Shown: positions 1 through 9,715 of the stretch, in pieces
How positions within the stretch are numbered: the first letter of the stretch is position 1
Layout of the letters: every line of letters starts with the position of its first letter
From: CAWAYH01 sp963786195
GTDB taxonomy: Bacteria > Acidobacteriota > Vicinamibacteria > Vicinamibacterales > 2-12-FULL-66-21
Length of the DNA: 64,000 nt
Assembly: GCA_963786195.1 (NCBI GenBank)
Contig: CAWAYH010000012.1
Location: 1 to 64,000, forward strand
Reading direction: 5' to 3'
The notes under the pieces: generated by a model
The model's database searches: none
What the model was told of the DNA's origin: nothing
Seen by the model: the letters and a program-made list of their open reading frames with translations, nothing else
Translations under genes and position numbers: made by a program

Positions 1-1196
1 ATAACGGCGCCGGTCAGGGCTCCAACGGAAGGCGCCTCTTCATCGGACACGTACACCGTGTTCTGGCGGTTTTGTGGGAGCAGCGCGTTGACGGCGGCTT
101 CAGCGTTCAGCCGGTGCATTTCTTCACGCCGTCCGTCTGGGTGGGACGTCGTGATGCTCCACGCGTCCGTAATGTCAGTGGCCGTGCTTTTGAGGATGTC
201 GCGGACACGGTCGGGCGGGAGCGTCGCCAACGACGGCCGAATGGCCTGGAGAATCGCTGCAACTCCACTCACCAGCGGTGCGGCGGCAGACGTGGCGGTG
301 AATGCGACATGCAGCGGGCCCGTAGCGCCAGTCCACTTCCTCAAGGCCGAGATGGCCTCTCCCGGCGCTGCGAGAGTCACTTCGTCGGCACAATTCGACC
401 CCTCGATTGGCGTTCCTGGACGAGCCTGGGGCTGGCAGCTGTTTCCCAGAGATACACCACCGCTGAACAGGGCAAACCCGCCATGAATCAACCGCTCGTC
501 CGGACCTTGTGCGGGCTGCGCAACGGTCAAGTTGGTCACCGACGCCACCGACACGACATTCCGTTCGGTCTTTGCAAAGGACGACGGATAGTGGGGCAGC
601 CGGACGCCGTCGTTGCCGGCTGAAGCCACGATCAAGGTTCGCCCGTTCAGCGCCTGAATTGCCTGCAGGTAGTCGGCACCCGGACGGCTGTATCCGCCCG
701 AGCTGATGTTTACGACGTCGACGTCTCCCCTGGCCTTGATATGGTCCAGAGCGATTTTGACGAACTCGCGTGGCACGTGTCCCAGCCTGTTGTTACTCCC
801 ATACACCAGCGTGTTGAACGGCCGCTCCTCTGGCGCCACGAGACTGTTGAGAACCCCGCTGAGACCGGATTGCCCGTCGTTCACAGCAGAGATAACGCTT
901 GTGACGGGGGTTCCATGTCCGTGCGGATGATTTGAGGAGGTAATGTCGCGTCGAACGGTTGTCGCCTGGATACCGGCGAGCCCCTGCTCCTCGAAATAGG
1001 CAACCGTGGGTGCGCCTCGCCACTCGAACTCCTCCTGGATCGGAGGGTCGAAACCGCTATCGATGACCGCAACGCGCACCTCTTTGAGTCGTTGGCGGTC
1101 TGTGAAGGGTGGTGTCGAGCGTACCCGGAAGATCGCGTGGAAGAGGCGAATCTGGTCAAGCGCCTGACCTCTTGGGCTCGTTGGTCCGCCAGACAC
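1..1196 (-). CDS. Subtilisin-like (S8) serine protease catalytic segment, 3' end outside window
   Basis: This segment carries the catalytic domain of a subtilisin-family peptidase. The Asp motif is VRVAVIDSGFD (about 1046-1078), the His motif HPHGHGTPV (about 905-930), the oxyanion Asn motif VASAGNDG (about 605-635), and the Ser motif FTATSAAAPLVSG (Ser codon 288-290). The full triad and correct order indicate a competent active site. The frame is open upstream to at least a GTG at 1196 but has no signal peptide or propeptide of its own. Both needed elements are in the preceding segment, one frame away, so this is most likely the C-terminal part of the giant protein rather than a separate gene. 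The protein continues past the left edge, so what follows the protease is unknown. Confidence 0.8.
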   Translation of the reverse strand, partial: MSGGPTSPRGQALDQIRLFHAIFRVRSTPPFTDRQRLKEVRVAVIDSGFDPPIQEEFEWRGAPTVAYFEEQGLAGIQATTVRRDITSSNHPHGHGTPVTSVISAVNDGQSGLSGVLNSLVAPEERPFNTLVYGSNNRLGHVPREFVKIALDHIKARGDVDVVNISSGGYSRPGADYLQAIQALNGRTLIVASAGNDGVRLPHYPSSFAKTERNVVSVASVTNLTVAQPAQGPDERLIHGGFALFSGGVSLGNSCQPQARPGTPIEGSNCADEVTLAAPGEAISALRKWTGATGPLHVAFTATSAAAPLVSGVAAILQAIRPSLATLPPDRVRDILKSTATDITDAWSITTSHPDGRREEMHRLNAEAAVNALLPQNRQNTVYVSDEEAPSVGALTGAV

Positions 1197-4100
1197 CGCT
1201 GCGGACTGAGAAGATGTCGATGGGATGCAGCGCCGCCAGGCGCTCGTACACTGAGAAGCTCACGACGCGGACGTTTGGCTCAGTCGCCAAACGCTGCCGC
1301 AGCGCGGTCAGCCCGTCCAGCGTCCGATTCTGGGCGAACTGCAGCACGTACTGATTCGTCATCGGGACGTACCCGACGATCTCACCGCCAACCCGCGCGG
1401 CGATCTGTTCAACGTCCTGTCGCCCGGCCGAAGGCGTGGCGACGATGACAAGACGCGTGATATCCAGGAGATCGCCGGTCGACGGATCCGACCTGGTCTG
1501 AGCTGGGTCTGCCGGTAGCAGGTACGCAGGCGGTCGTGGCGAGGCGTTGCCGGTTGAGAACATCGCGACTTCTGCGCGTCTGCCGCCGCTGATGACCTCG
1601 AGAGAACCGTTCACGGCACTGGCAGGTACCCGGGCCTGCAGGATGGTCGCCGTCGCGCTCACGACTTCTGCGCGCATCTGGGAGAAGAAGACCTGGTTTT
1701 CTTCCAGGCGAGTGCTGAACCCCGAACCCGTAATCGTGACGAGGGTGCCGGGGCCGCCGCTCGTCGGGCTGACGGCCGCGATGGACGCATCCGCCTGAAT
1801 GAATCGGGTCGACAGGGTATACGCAGCGCCGCCGGACAGCGATTCGACGGTCACGAAGGCCGCTCCAGATGGGATCTCCAGCGTCCCCAGCGCTGCGAGC
1901 GACTGCGGTGTCAATCTGGCCAGCTCCTGTCCCGCCGCGTTGCGAACGATTACCAGCACGTTCTGCGGCGTCGTGCCGGTCTGGAGCCGCAGATTGATTT
2001 CCAACGTCCCTGGAACCGAGGAGTCGACGCGATAGGTATCTTGCCGGTCGGCGTTTCCATCAAGCGTGCCGTCAACGCTCCGATCCGGACGCAAGGGCGA
2101 CGCCGCCCCTGCATTACCGTTCGGTTCGTTGTCTGCGGTTCGCGCAGTCGTCAGAAACGCTGTCGCGGCTGTCCGGGGGTTCCCCGTTGCTGGATCGATG
2201 GTCGAGGCTGTCACAGAGATCGAGCCGGCGACGCCGTCATCGAGCCTGAACCGGACGCTCCCACTCAGGTCCGTCGTCAGCGCCAGCGTGCGGATCGCGC
2301 CGTCTCGACTGATCGCAACCGTAACCGGATGACCGTCCAGCGCGCCGGTACCGGCAACGGTCGCGGACGCGAATAGCGGAGCGTCGTCGAGAGACAGCGG
2401 CACGCCCGCCGACTCGATAGTGAGACCGGTGACGCTCGTCGGAGTTCGAGGATCGACAGCGACATCAATGGTCGCTTCGAGCGTTCCAGCAGATGCCGAG
2501 ACGCGCGCGACGCCCTCTGCAACCGCCCGGATCTGTCCTTCGGGCGACACGCTGACGAGAGTGGAATCGCTCGTTGCGAATACGACCTGTGGCAGTTGCG
2601 CAGCGTCCAGTTCTTCGGTTCCGTCCGAGAAAATGGCGCGCAGCGGGAAGGCCGCTTCTTCGCCCAGGGATCGGAGCATCAGGGCCGTCTGACGACCCAA
2701 CAGCGCGATCAGCGCGCGTTCCCGTTGAACGCGGATCTCCATCGTCGTGTCGACCGCGCCATGGCTCGCCGCGACCGTGGCCAATCCGCCCGCAATGCCC
2801 GTGACCAGGCCGGAGGGATCGACCGTCGTCACCTGTGCGGGCTCAGTGCCGTATTGGGTGGCCGCCGCCGTCGAGAGGTTGAAGACTCGGCCATCGTCGT
2901 AAAACCCGGCTACGCCGATGCGAACCGTTGGGGCGTCCGCGGTGAGTACCGTCGCCGCGGGCCCAAGTTGCAGTTGTTCCAGGAGCGCGATCCCCGGATC
3001 CGGCTGCACGAGTTGCACCGTCCGGCTGGCGATGAGCTCGGTGCCACTCTTAAGGACGCGAAGACGAACCACCCGATTCGACGCGCTTACATTCCCGTCG
3101 ATGCGGAGCTCCAGATTGTTCAGCCCGGATGCCAGTGGCATGACGAGAGTTCCGCCGTTGAAAGTAACAAGGCGAGTGCCGCCGGATTCGAGGCTCTCGT
3201 CGATTGCGAGGGAGACGTCGTCGTTCGGTGGCTCGAACACGTCAAGCGTGAGCCGCAGCGCATCGTCGGTCACATAGGCGGTGAGCGAGTCGAGAACCGA
3301 CTGTTCCTCGCCTGGAATCACTCTTACGGGGTCGCGTTTCAGGGTCAGGAACTTCGTCCGTGGCGGCAGCAACTGCAATATCGCCAGACCGCCGGGTCCG
3401 TTCGCGAGATAGCCCACACCCCGCGGGAGATCGAGCGCCAGTCGGCCGGCGACGCCCACCGTATCAACGATTCCCAGCACCCGGTCGTCGATGCCATTTC
3501 GGTCGCTGTCGAGGGGCTGTACGCTCGGCGTTCCGTCGAGATCGACCAGCGCGACACCACGGCCGGCAAGCCCGACGTACGCGAGCCGTTCCACCGCATC
3601 CAGCTTCACGCTGGTCGTCTCGGTGCCGTTGAATCGCACCACCGAGATCAGCACCGGATCGCCGGGATCGGGCACGCGATAGAACTGCAGCGTCCCGTCG
3701 AGCCCATTGGCGACGGCGGCGAGATCGAACACTTCGGTTGCCGGATCGACGACGTTGTCGCCGTTCACATCCGTGCCGAACGCTGCAAGGGCGGCCATGC
3801 CTTGTGCGTTTCCCGTCGTGTTCACGCCACCGGTCCGCGCGAGCGTGTTCTGGTCGAGGACGGTAAGACCGGCCGCGCCGGCCGCAAGCAGGCGGCTGCC
3901 AAGCTGCACGATGTCAGTGACGCTCTCGGCGCCTGCCGGATACCGCGGCCCAACGCCGCGTGCCGAATTGGCAACGTCGAGCGGAATCGCCTGGCCGATC
4001 TGAACCGAGGACACACCCACCCCTTCAACGGCGACGAATGCCCGGCCGTCTGGACCGCTGACGATTGCCCGCGGGGTGCCTGCAAACGCCGGCACGCCAG

Positions 4101-6303
4101 GTGGGGGAGATTCTCCCGGTGCGATCGTGAGCTGCGTCGATCCGAGAAGCGCAGGTGACGCCGGGTTGCTGAGATCGAATGTCCGGATCGATCCAGACGT
4201 CAGTGGCGATCCGGCGCCGACGAGCGCAAACGGACCGTTCAACGTGGCGCCATTCCGGTCGGTGATCGGTGTGCCGGCGAGCACGCCGACCGCACCGGCG
4301 CCTCCGGGAGTCGCGACGTGCGCACTGATTTGGGGAGCACGCGGCGAGGTGACGTTGACGGTCTCGAATCCGGTGTCGGTGCCGACAATTGCTGTGCCGC
4401 CGGACACGGCAACGTCGCGTGCGTTGACGAGCGCGAGGGTGCCGATAACCGCCGGTCGGAACGTCGTGAACTGCCCGGAGAACTGCACAGCAGGCCGTGC
4501 ACCCGATCGCCCAAGCACCGATTGACCGACGCCGTACCGATACGTCGTTCCGAATCGCCATCGACGCGCCGGCGTGAACGTCGCGCTCAGACCGTCACCA
4601 CCCACGACCACTCGTCCGAATACACGGCTGCCGGCCTCGTCGGTGACAACGAGTGCACCCGAGACCGTCCGGTCATCAACCGGCTCCGAAAACCGCAGAA
4701 CCACCGGCGCGTTGATATCGACGACGGAGCGTTCGTCGGGCTCCGCCTGGATCGTAAGGCGACCGGCGGTCGTGCCCAGCGGATCGCCGACGTCGACGGA
4801 TCCCGTGGCTGGAGCCTGACCGGTGGCGGAGCCACGAACCTGACCGTCGAGACTGAGGAATCGCAGCGTGAACGTCTGGCCGGCTCGGACCGGGATCGCG
4901 AATCGCCCATTCGGACCGTTCGTGCGCGCAGCGAAGGGGAGGCCGTCCGCAAGAACGAACGCCTCCGCCCCGCTCGCGAGGCCGGTGACGAACGTCAGCG
5001 ATTCGAGAGCGGCGACGATCCCGTAGTTGCCGTCGTCGGTCATTCCGGGCAGCTCGCGCCCGGTTGTTCGCAAAACCGCGCCGCCGCTCGCAGCCACGAT
5101 CGACATTTGATCGACGACAAGGAGCCGCGATTCGGACCCGATCGCGGTGCCGCGTGTCAGGAGCACTTTGTGCGTCGATGCGACGCCGGCTGGCACTGGC
5201 AGCTCGAGGTCCACTCGAGCGGTCGGGGCGACCGCGCGCAAGGAGACCTGCTGATTAGGGAGGGCTTCGCGCGGGGCCCGTATGAAGATTGTGGGAAAGT
5301 CCGCAGAGTGAGCCGTCTCGACAACAGTCGAGTCCGGCGTAGTCGCCACTATCGTCGTCGACGCACTGACGGTGCGACGTGTGCCCTCGCTGTCCTGGAT
5401 CACGCCGGAGAATCGCAGTGCGCTGTTGATGAGGGCGTCGTCGGGCGTCGTCAGTTCACCGGAGGCCGCGAACGCGGGAGCGAACGCTGACGCGGAAAGG
5501 AACCTGTTCTGGCTCTCCGCGAGCGTCAGCACGGCAAGCGAGCGGAATGTCGCGCCGCGCGTTGTCAGCGTGAAAGCGTCGGCGTACGACAGCCCGGCCG
5601 TCAGCACTGGCAGCGCACCCGGATCAGCCTCGACGAGTCTGAAGACGCCCGGTTCGACCAGGGACCGCGGGAGGATCGTCCCTATCAGTCCTCCTGGCCC
5701 AGCGATCGTGCCGCCCGCGTCGCCGATTGACGTCGAACCATCGGGTCCGACGAGCTGCGTGATGGCAATCGTCGTGTCGCGACCGTCAGGTCCACGCAGG
5801 CTCAACACGAGCCCGTCGCCGATGAGCGCCGTCACCCGAAGGCGAAACGATCCATCCGGCAGCGCTAGCACCGTGCTTGTCTCTTGCGTACGAAGATTGG
5901 TCAGCGTTACCGCGGCATTCGCCGCGGCTACTCCCGCAGCACCAGTGACCAGCACGACTCCATCGTCGTCCGGCAACTCGGCGATGATCTGCCCCGGCGC
6001 AGGTCCCGCGGGCCGTGACGGATCCAGCGTCGTGAATGAGATCGGCGTGAAGCCCGTCAGCGGGTTGCCCGATGGATCGCGGACCGCTGCCGTCAGCGCG
6101 AGCGTGTAGCTGGAGATCCCCGCCAGTGGAGACGCCGGCCGGAAGACCACGCGCCGGCGGTCCGCGGAAAGGCGCGCGTGCGCCGGCGACTGGCGCGCCG
6201 GCCAGCTGCAGAACAAGACTCGCGTCGGTAATGCTGGCGCGGGATCGAGCGCCTCGGAAAAGTCGATCGTGATCGACGTGTCGAGCGCGACGTTGGTCGT
6301 CAC
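1156..6303 (-). CDS. Giant surface protein, central segment: Ig-like modules, beta-propeller, PPC, IPT/TIG, protease propeptide
   Basis: This 1,715-residue frame is the largest piece of the giant locus. Its start (VALDTSITIDFSEALDPA) is the body of an SbsA-like Ig fold, which recurs near residue 520. Residues about 600-960 contain LVIVD-type beta-propeller strands (phrases such as ARDVAVSGGTAIVGT and ERLAYVGLAGRGVALVDLDG) and two Asp-rich calcium-like loops (DVNGDNVVDP, DSDRNGIDD). Big_2-like modules follow at about 1090-1330. A PPC domain begins near ADNEPNGNAGAASPL, and then comes an IPT/TIG module (VSPTSGGPGTLVTITGSGF). The last about 80 residues resemble a subtilisin propeptide (VLQFAQNRTLDGLTALRQRL). 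The stop at 1156 overlaps the open S8 frame, so the frame break falls between propeptide and protease. The annotated GTG start is an artefact of the 6303 frame switch. Confidence 0.75.
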   Translation of the reverse strand: MTTNVALDTSITIDFSEALDPAPALPTRVLFCSWPARQSPAHARLSADRRRVVFRPASPLAGISSYTLALTAAVRDPSGNPLTGFTPISFTTLDPSRPAGPAPGQIIAELPDDDGVVLVTGAAGVAAANAAVTLTNLRTQETSTVLALPDGSFRLRVTALIGDGLVLSLRGPDGRDTTIAITQLVGPDGSTSIGDAGGTIAGPGGLIGTILPRSLVEPGVFRLVEADPGALPVLTAGLSYADAFTLTTRGATFRSLAVLTLAESQNRFLSASAFAPAFAASGELTTPDDALINSALRFSGVIQDSEGTRRTVSASTTIVATTPDSTVVETAHSADFPTIFIRAPREALPNQQVSLRAVAPTARVDLELPVPAGVASTHKVLLTRGTAIGSESRLLVVDQMSIVAASGGAVLRTTGRELPGMTDDGNYGIVAALESLTFVTGLASGAEAFVLADGLPFAARTNGPNGRFAIPVRAGQTFTLRFLSLDGQVRGSATGQAPATGSVDVGDPLGTTAGRLTIQAEPDERSVVDINAPVVLRFSEPVDDRTVSGALVVTDEAGSRVFGRVVVGGDGLSATFTPARRWRFGTTYRYGVGQSVLGRSGARPAVQFSGQFTTFRPAVIGTLALVNARDVAVSGGTAIVGTDTGFETVNVTSPRAPQISAHVATPGGAGAVGVLAGTPITDRNGATLNGPFALVGAGSPLTSGSIRTFDLSNPASPALLGSTQLTIAPGESPPPGVPAFAGTPRAIVSGPDGRAFVAVEGVGVSSVQIGQAIPLDVANSARGVGPRYPAGAESVTDIVQLGSRLLAAGAAGLTVLDQNTLARTGGVNTTGNAQGMAALAAFGTDVNGDNVVDPATEVFDLAAVANGLDGTLQFYRVPDPGDPVLISVVRFNGTETTSVKLDAVERLAYVGLAGRGVALVDLDGTPSVQPLDSDRNGIDDRVLGIVDTVGVAGRLALDLPRGVGYLANGPGGLAILQLLPPRTKFLTLKRDPVRVIPGEEQSVLDSLTAYVTDDALRLTLDVFEPPNDDVSLAIDESLESGGTRLVTFNGGTLVMPLASGLNNLELRIDGNVSASNRVVRLRVLKSGTELIASRTVQLVQPDPGIALLEQLQLGPAATVLTADAPTVRIGVAGFYDDGRVFNLSTAAATQYGTEPAQVTTVDPSGLVTGIAGGLATVAASHGAVDTTMEIRVQRERALIALLGRQTALMLRSLGEEAAFPLRAIFSDGTEELDAAQLPQVVFATSDSTLVSVSPEGQIRAVAEGVARVSASAGTLEATIDVAVDPRTPTSVTGLTIESAGVPLSLDDAPLFASATVAGTGALDGHPVTVAISRDGAIRTLALTTDLSGSVRFRLDDGVAGSISVTASTIDPATGNPRTAATAFLTTARTADNEPNGNAGAASPLRPDRSVDGTLDGNADRQDTYRVDSSVPGTLEINLRLQTGTTPQNVLVIVRNAAGQELARLTPQSLAALGTLEIPSGAAFVTVESLSGGAAYTLSTRFIQADASIAAVSPTSGGPGTLVTITGSGFSTRLEENQVFFSQMRAEVVSATATILQARVPASAVNGSLEVISGGRRAEVAMFSTGNASPRPPAYLLPADPAQTRSDPSTGDLLDITRLVIVATPSAGRQDVEQIAARVGGEIVGYVPMTNQYVLQFAQNRTLDGLTALRQRLATEPNVRVVSFSVYERLAALHPIDIFSVRSGVWRTNEPKRSGA

Positions 6304-6682
6304 CCGTCGCGGGCGTCACCGACGTGACGGTCGGCCCGACAACCGCAAGCGTCAGGTTCGCGGTGACGATTGCACCCGGCGAGTCGACGCGTGAGGTCGC
6401 AGCCGCGGTGTCTCGTGACGTCGAATCGACGGCACGCACGGACGCGTTGACCGCGGCGAGCGTCGGAATCAGATAGCTCCCGGCGCCTGACGTGACGTCG
6501 GCGAGCACGGTGGTGTCGGTCGTCACGAGCGCGCCAGGCACTGCGGCGCCGCCCGACCGGGTCACGCTGCCCGTGAAGAAGCCGATCGGCTGCTGGGCGC
6601 GGAGGAAGACAAAGTCGCCGCCAGTGACGACGCCCGACAGCAGCGTGAACGTGCCAAATGTGGCGCGGGTCGACGACGCGGC
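6303..6682 (-). CDS. Giant surface protein, frame segment with Ig/carboxypeptidase-regulatory-like module
   Basis: The protein sense here runs from FGTFTLLSGVVTGGDFVFLR, through GSVTRSGGAAVPGALVTTDT, to VGPTVTSVTPATGD. The middle matches the carboxypeptidase-regulatory-like fold, in which a variable value is inserted after a GSV..GG..VPGA turn. It connects upstream with the 6660-7267 frame when one C is removed from the GACCCGCGC run near 6675. It connects downstream with the 1156-6303 frame when one G is removed near 6303. On its own it has no plausible start or ribosome-binding site, so it should be read as an internal piece of the giant protein. Confidence 0.6.
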
Positions 6683-7267
6683 CCGATTGCAACTCGCCGA
6701 TCGCCACGAGGCGCAGCCGGCGCTGGCCGAACGGATCGCTGAACGCGCGCGCGATGAGGATCTGGGTCTGCGCCGTCACGCCGGCGGGCGCCGCGATTGA
6801 CAGCAGCGCGCCCTGGCCGAGGGTGACGCCCACGGCATCCACCTGGATGGCCGCGAGCGAATCGAATCCTCCAGGGAGGGTGATCCCGATCGCGTCGGTC
6901 GTCACGCGGCGAAGCGCGATCGCCGCATTGCCGCCAAGTGCGCCTGCGGGAATCTCGAGCCTGTCGCCTTCAGGATCGGTGAGCGTGCCGCCGCCGGCGC
7001 CGATGACCGAGCCGCCGGTTTCCTCGACGAACGGCGTGACGTCGAGCTTGACGACGCCGAGCATCAACTCCTGAATCGTGTAGCTGCGCGACGGCGTGAT
7101 CGGGAACGTGGCGCCGATCGGTCCGCCAGCCGCCGGTCGCGGCGTCGCATACGCGACGAGATCCTGCGTGAACGGCTGCGTCACGACCTGACTCTGATCG
7201 AGGAGGTCGAAGCGTTCGTCCACGCGGACCTGCAGGAACGTGCCGCTCGGCATGCGGCGAAGGACTC
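6660..7267 (-). CDS. Giant surface protein, frame segment with repeated ZU5/Ig-like strand pattern
   Basis: This stretch reads PSGTFLQVRVDERFDLLDQS, then ETGGSVIGAGGGTLTDPEGD, then LEIPAGALGGNAAIALRRVT. The IPAGAL..NA.I.LR pattern is also seen in segment 7262-8110 as IPPGGLTADASITMTLIS. Such a Leu-x-Ile-Pro-x-Gly-x-Leu strand with a preceding Gly-rich turn is typical of ZU5-like beta modules in bacterial surface proteins. It joins the upstream frame at about 7265, where adding one base restores GLHEVLRRMPSGTFLQV. It has no independent start signal. Role: presumably a rigid extracellular spacer. Confidence 0.6.
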
Positions 7268-8110
7268 GTGCAGCCCGACGCGACCGACGGCCCGCGCGCC
7301 GTCGCCGGGCGGAGCCGAACGCGGCACGACGTCGCCAGCGGCGGTGAGACCCGCGGGATTCGCCGCTCGATCCACACCGGACAACGCCTGTCCGGAGACT
7401 GGTGCCGCGGGCGTGAAGGGTGCCGCGTCTGGCACGAGCACCGCGAACTGGCCGAATCGGTCGACCGGCGCTGAGAGCGTGAGGCCCGTGGGACTCGGCG
7501 TCGCAGCCCCAGCCGCGATCCACTCGTGCCGCGCACGGTCGTAGCGCGCGACGGTCAGCGCCGTATCCTGCGGAAGCGTCGTCGGATTCGGGAGCGTCAG
7601 CGTCAGCGGGAAGCCAAAGACGATATCGCCGGGATCGATCGAGATCGCCGCGACAGGAGACCAGCCGGCGGGCAGCACGCCTTCGAGCCCCTGGGCCGAG
7701 ATCAGCGTCATCGTGATCGACGCGTCGGCAGTCAAGCCGCCCGGCGGAATTTGGAGCGTGGCTCGCTGCGCCTGATCGCGAGCCTGGCCGCCGATGGCGG
7801 ATCCAATCAGATTGACATGCGGGTCGACCGGTGTGAGGCGTGCATCGAGCAGCGTCGCCGGCCCGTTGACCGGTATGACGCCGCGGCGCTCGACGCTGCC
7901 GAACCCGGATTTCCTGATTCGAACGATGGCGTCGCCGGAGCGGCCCGACAGCGAGAAGCGGCCGCGCTCGTCGGCCGTCACTTCTGTCGGGGCTGCGAGC
8001 GCGCCACCGCCGTCGCTGAGCAGCGAGATCGTTGCGCCCGCCAGCGGCAGGCCTTTGCTGTCGTCGTAGATCTCACCCCGGAGGAAGCCCGATCCTCCGC
8101 TGATGCTCAC
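7262..8110 (-). CDS. Giant surface protein, segment with carboxypeptidase-regulatory and ZU5-like modules
   Basis: The segment begins VSISGGSGFLRGEIYDDSKG, followed by LPLAGATISLL and ADERGRFSLSGRSGDAIVRI. This is a clear carboxypeptidase-regulatory-like (CarboxypepD_reg) module of about 85 residues. The next about 110 residues form a ZU5-like module (LQIPPGGLTADASITMTLIS). The start overlaps the stop of the upstream segment at 8107-8110 (ACGTGAGC); one extra G there gives uninterrupted AIVTVSISGG, so the GTG start is not needed. From about 7262 downstream the frame loses sense and the protein continues in the next segment. Confidence 0.65.
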
Positions 8111-9600
8111 GTCACGATGGCCGTCGCGCTGCGCGTGGCGTGCCGCGCGATCACGGTGACTTGTCCCGTCGCCAGTGCGGTGACGGTTGCATCGGTGGTG
8201 ATGCTGACGATGCCCGTCGAGCCGAGATCGTAGGTTGTACCTGTTGCCGTCGTCAGGTCACGACTGCTTCCGTCGGAGAATCGGCCGGTCAGCGTCAGCC
8301 GCTGCGTGGCGCCGGCCGCATGCAGGGTGTTGACCGCGGGTGTGAGCTCGATGGCGTCGAGGGTTACGCCGATCTCGACCGCGATTGCGGCGGTATCGCC
8401 CAACGATCCGTTGCGCGCAGTGATCGTCGCGTCGCCGTTGGCAACCGCCGTCACCACACCGTTGGGCGCAACGGAACAGACGAACCGGTTGCTCGATTCG
8501 TACGTCGTTCCGGCCGCGGTCGTGAGGTCGAGGATCTGCCCGTCGCTCCGCGTCCCCGAGACGGCGAGCGGTCTGCTATCACCGGCAGCCGCAAACCGAA
8601 CGAGGCCCGGCGTGACGTCGATCGACTGGAGCGCAGGCGCCGCGGCGACGGTGATCTGGAACGCCTGCTGATTCGTCCCGCCGCGACCGTCGAAGGCTTC
8701 GACGGTGACGTTCTGCGATCCCACCTGCGCGGTCTGCGGCACCCAGCTAACGAGGCCGGCGGGGCTGACGGTCATGCCCGCCGGACCGCTGACGAGACGG
8801 AAGCTCACGCTGTCGGCGTCAGGATCGGCCGCCGTCACCTGATAGCTGTACGGTTGCGCTTCCGACGCGGTGACGACCGGTGAGGACGTAATCGTCGGAG
8901 GACGATTCGGATCCGTGACGGTGAAGGCATCGAGAAGCTGTGCGGTCTGAGTGCTCGTCACGACGAGCAACGCGCGCGTCCCAAGCGCCGCTGTGGGCGA
9001 TATCGATATCGTGGCGACGAACGACGTCGGTGACGTCACCTGCGTCGCTGTTACGGTGATGCCCGCGCCGAACGTCACGGTGGTGCGGCCGGCCACGAAC
9101 TGCGTGTTCGGCGAACCGTTCACTCGAACAGCAAGCTGCTGCGCTCCGCGTGTCCCGGACCGCGTCTCAGGCAATGAGAGCGCAATGACTTCCAGGCTCC
9201 GACCGCCAGCCGATTCCTTCGTTGTGGTGTTGGTGACCCGGATTGGGGCGGTGCCTACGGCGAGACCCGCAGGGACCTTGATCCCAATCCGGCGTAGCCC
9301 CTTGTTCGCATCGAGCGTCGCGATCGTCTCGGCGACCACGGTGACGGGCGCGCCGGTCGCCGGCGTCAGGGTCACGGTGTTCTTCGAGGCGACCGGATCG
9401 AATCCAGTACCCGTGATTTGCACGGTGACGCCGACGGACGCGCCCGCCGGCGCTACGACGGTCAGCGATACGGCGGCCAGCAGGTGAGATTCGAAGAGAG
9501 AAGGGAACGCCGCGAGGACCGCAACGATCGCCGCGGCGACCATACGGCGCGCGGCGATTCCGCCAGAACGGCGACGAGGCTGCGTGAACGGAGCCATCAT
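8107..9600 (-). CDS. Giant surface protein, N-terminal segment: signal peptide, IPT/TIG, Ig-like and Big_2-like modules
   Basis: The N-terminus is basic and then hydrophobic (RRMVAAAIVAVLAAFPSLF), consistent with a Sec signal peptide that begins after a twin ATG at 9600/9597. A longer GTG start at 9645 is possible; I see no strong ribosome-binding site for either. Next comes an IPT/TIG-like module (VVAPAGASVGVTVQITGTGF). A He_PIG/cadherin-like module follows (PYSYQVTAADPDADSVSFRL...GLVSWVPQTAQVG). Two Big_2-like modules of about 85 residues come after, each with LDLTTA/SRDLTTATGTTY and a final VTAVANGDATITA-type strand. The reading frame stops at 8107, exactly where protein sense resumes one frame away. 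Confidence 0.7.
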   Translation of the reverse strand: MMAPFTQPRRRSGGIAARRMVAAAIVAVLAAFPSLFESHLLAAVSLTVVAPAGASVGVTVQITGTGFDPVASKNTVTLTPATGAPVTVVAETIATLDANKGLRRIGIKVPAGLAVGTAPIRVTNTTTKESAGGRSLEVIALSLPETRSGTRGAQQLAVRVNGSPNTQFVAGRTTVTFGAGITVTATQVTSPTSFVATISISPTAALGTRALLVVTSTQTAQLLDAFTVTDPNRPPTITSSPVVTASEAQPYSYQVTAADPDADSVSFRLVSGPAGMTVSPAGLVSWVPQTAQVGSQNVTVEAFDGRGGTNQQAFQITVAAAPALQSIDVTPGLVRFAAAGDSRPLAVSGTRSDGQILDLTTAAGTTYESSNRFVCSVAPNGVVTAVANGDATITARNGSLGDTAAIAVEIGVTLDAIELTPAVNTLHAAGATQRLTLTGRFSDGSSRDLTTATGTTYDLGSTGIVSITTDATVTALATGQVTVIARHATRSATAIVT

Positions 9601-9715
9601 CAGAAGCGGTGCGGCCCCGACCTCACGGGCGACCGATCGACCCACCCGGATCGACCGTGCCCGCGCTGGACGAAACCGCCCTACCTGATGTGGCGGACGA
9701 ACGAGCTCGAAAGGC

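Larger units (their letters stand above)
1..9600 (-). other. Locus of one giant secreted protein with a C-terminal S8 protease, split by frame changes
   Basis: Six consecutive minus-strand reading segments join end to end with no intergenic DNA, and protein sense continues across each switch (near 8108, 7265, 6675, 6303 and 1160-1230). I infer one gene of more than 9.6 kb and over 3,100 residues: signal peptide, IPT/TIG-like module, Ig-like and Big_2-type modules, carboxypeptidase-regulatory-like module, SbsA-type Ig module, LVIVD-like beta-propeller, Big_2 repeats, PPC domain, a second IPT/TIG module, an I9-like propeptide and an S8 peptidase whose end lies beyond base 1. Four of the switches are repaired by adding or removing one base next to a short G, C or mixed run, which suggests assembly indels. 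A pseudogene is the alternative. The protein would be exported and cell-surface bound or secreted. Confidence 0.7.

Noticed and set aside
2596..4158. 520-codon plus-strand frame opposite the giant gene
   Set aside because: No family features; the minus strand has continuous Ig and propeller patterns.
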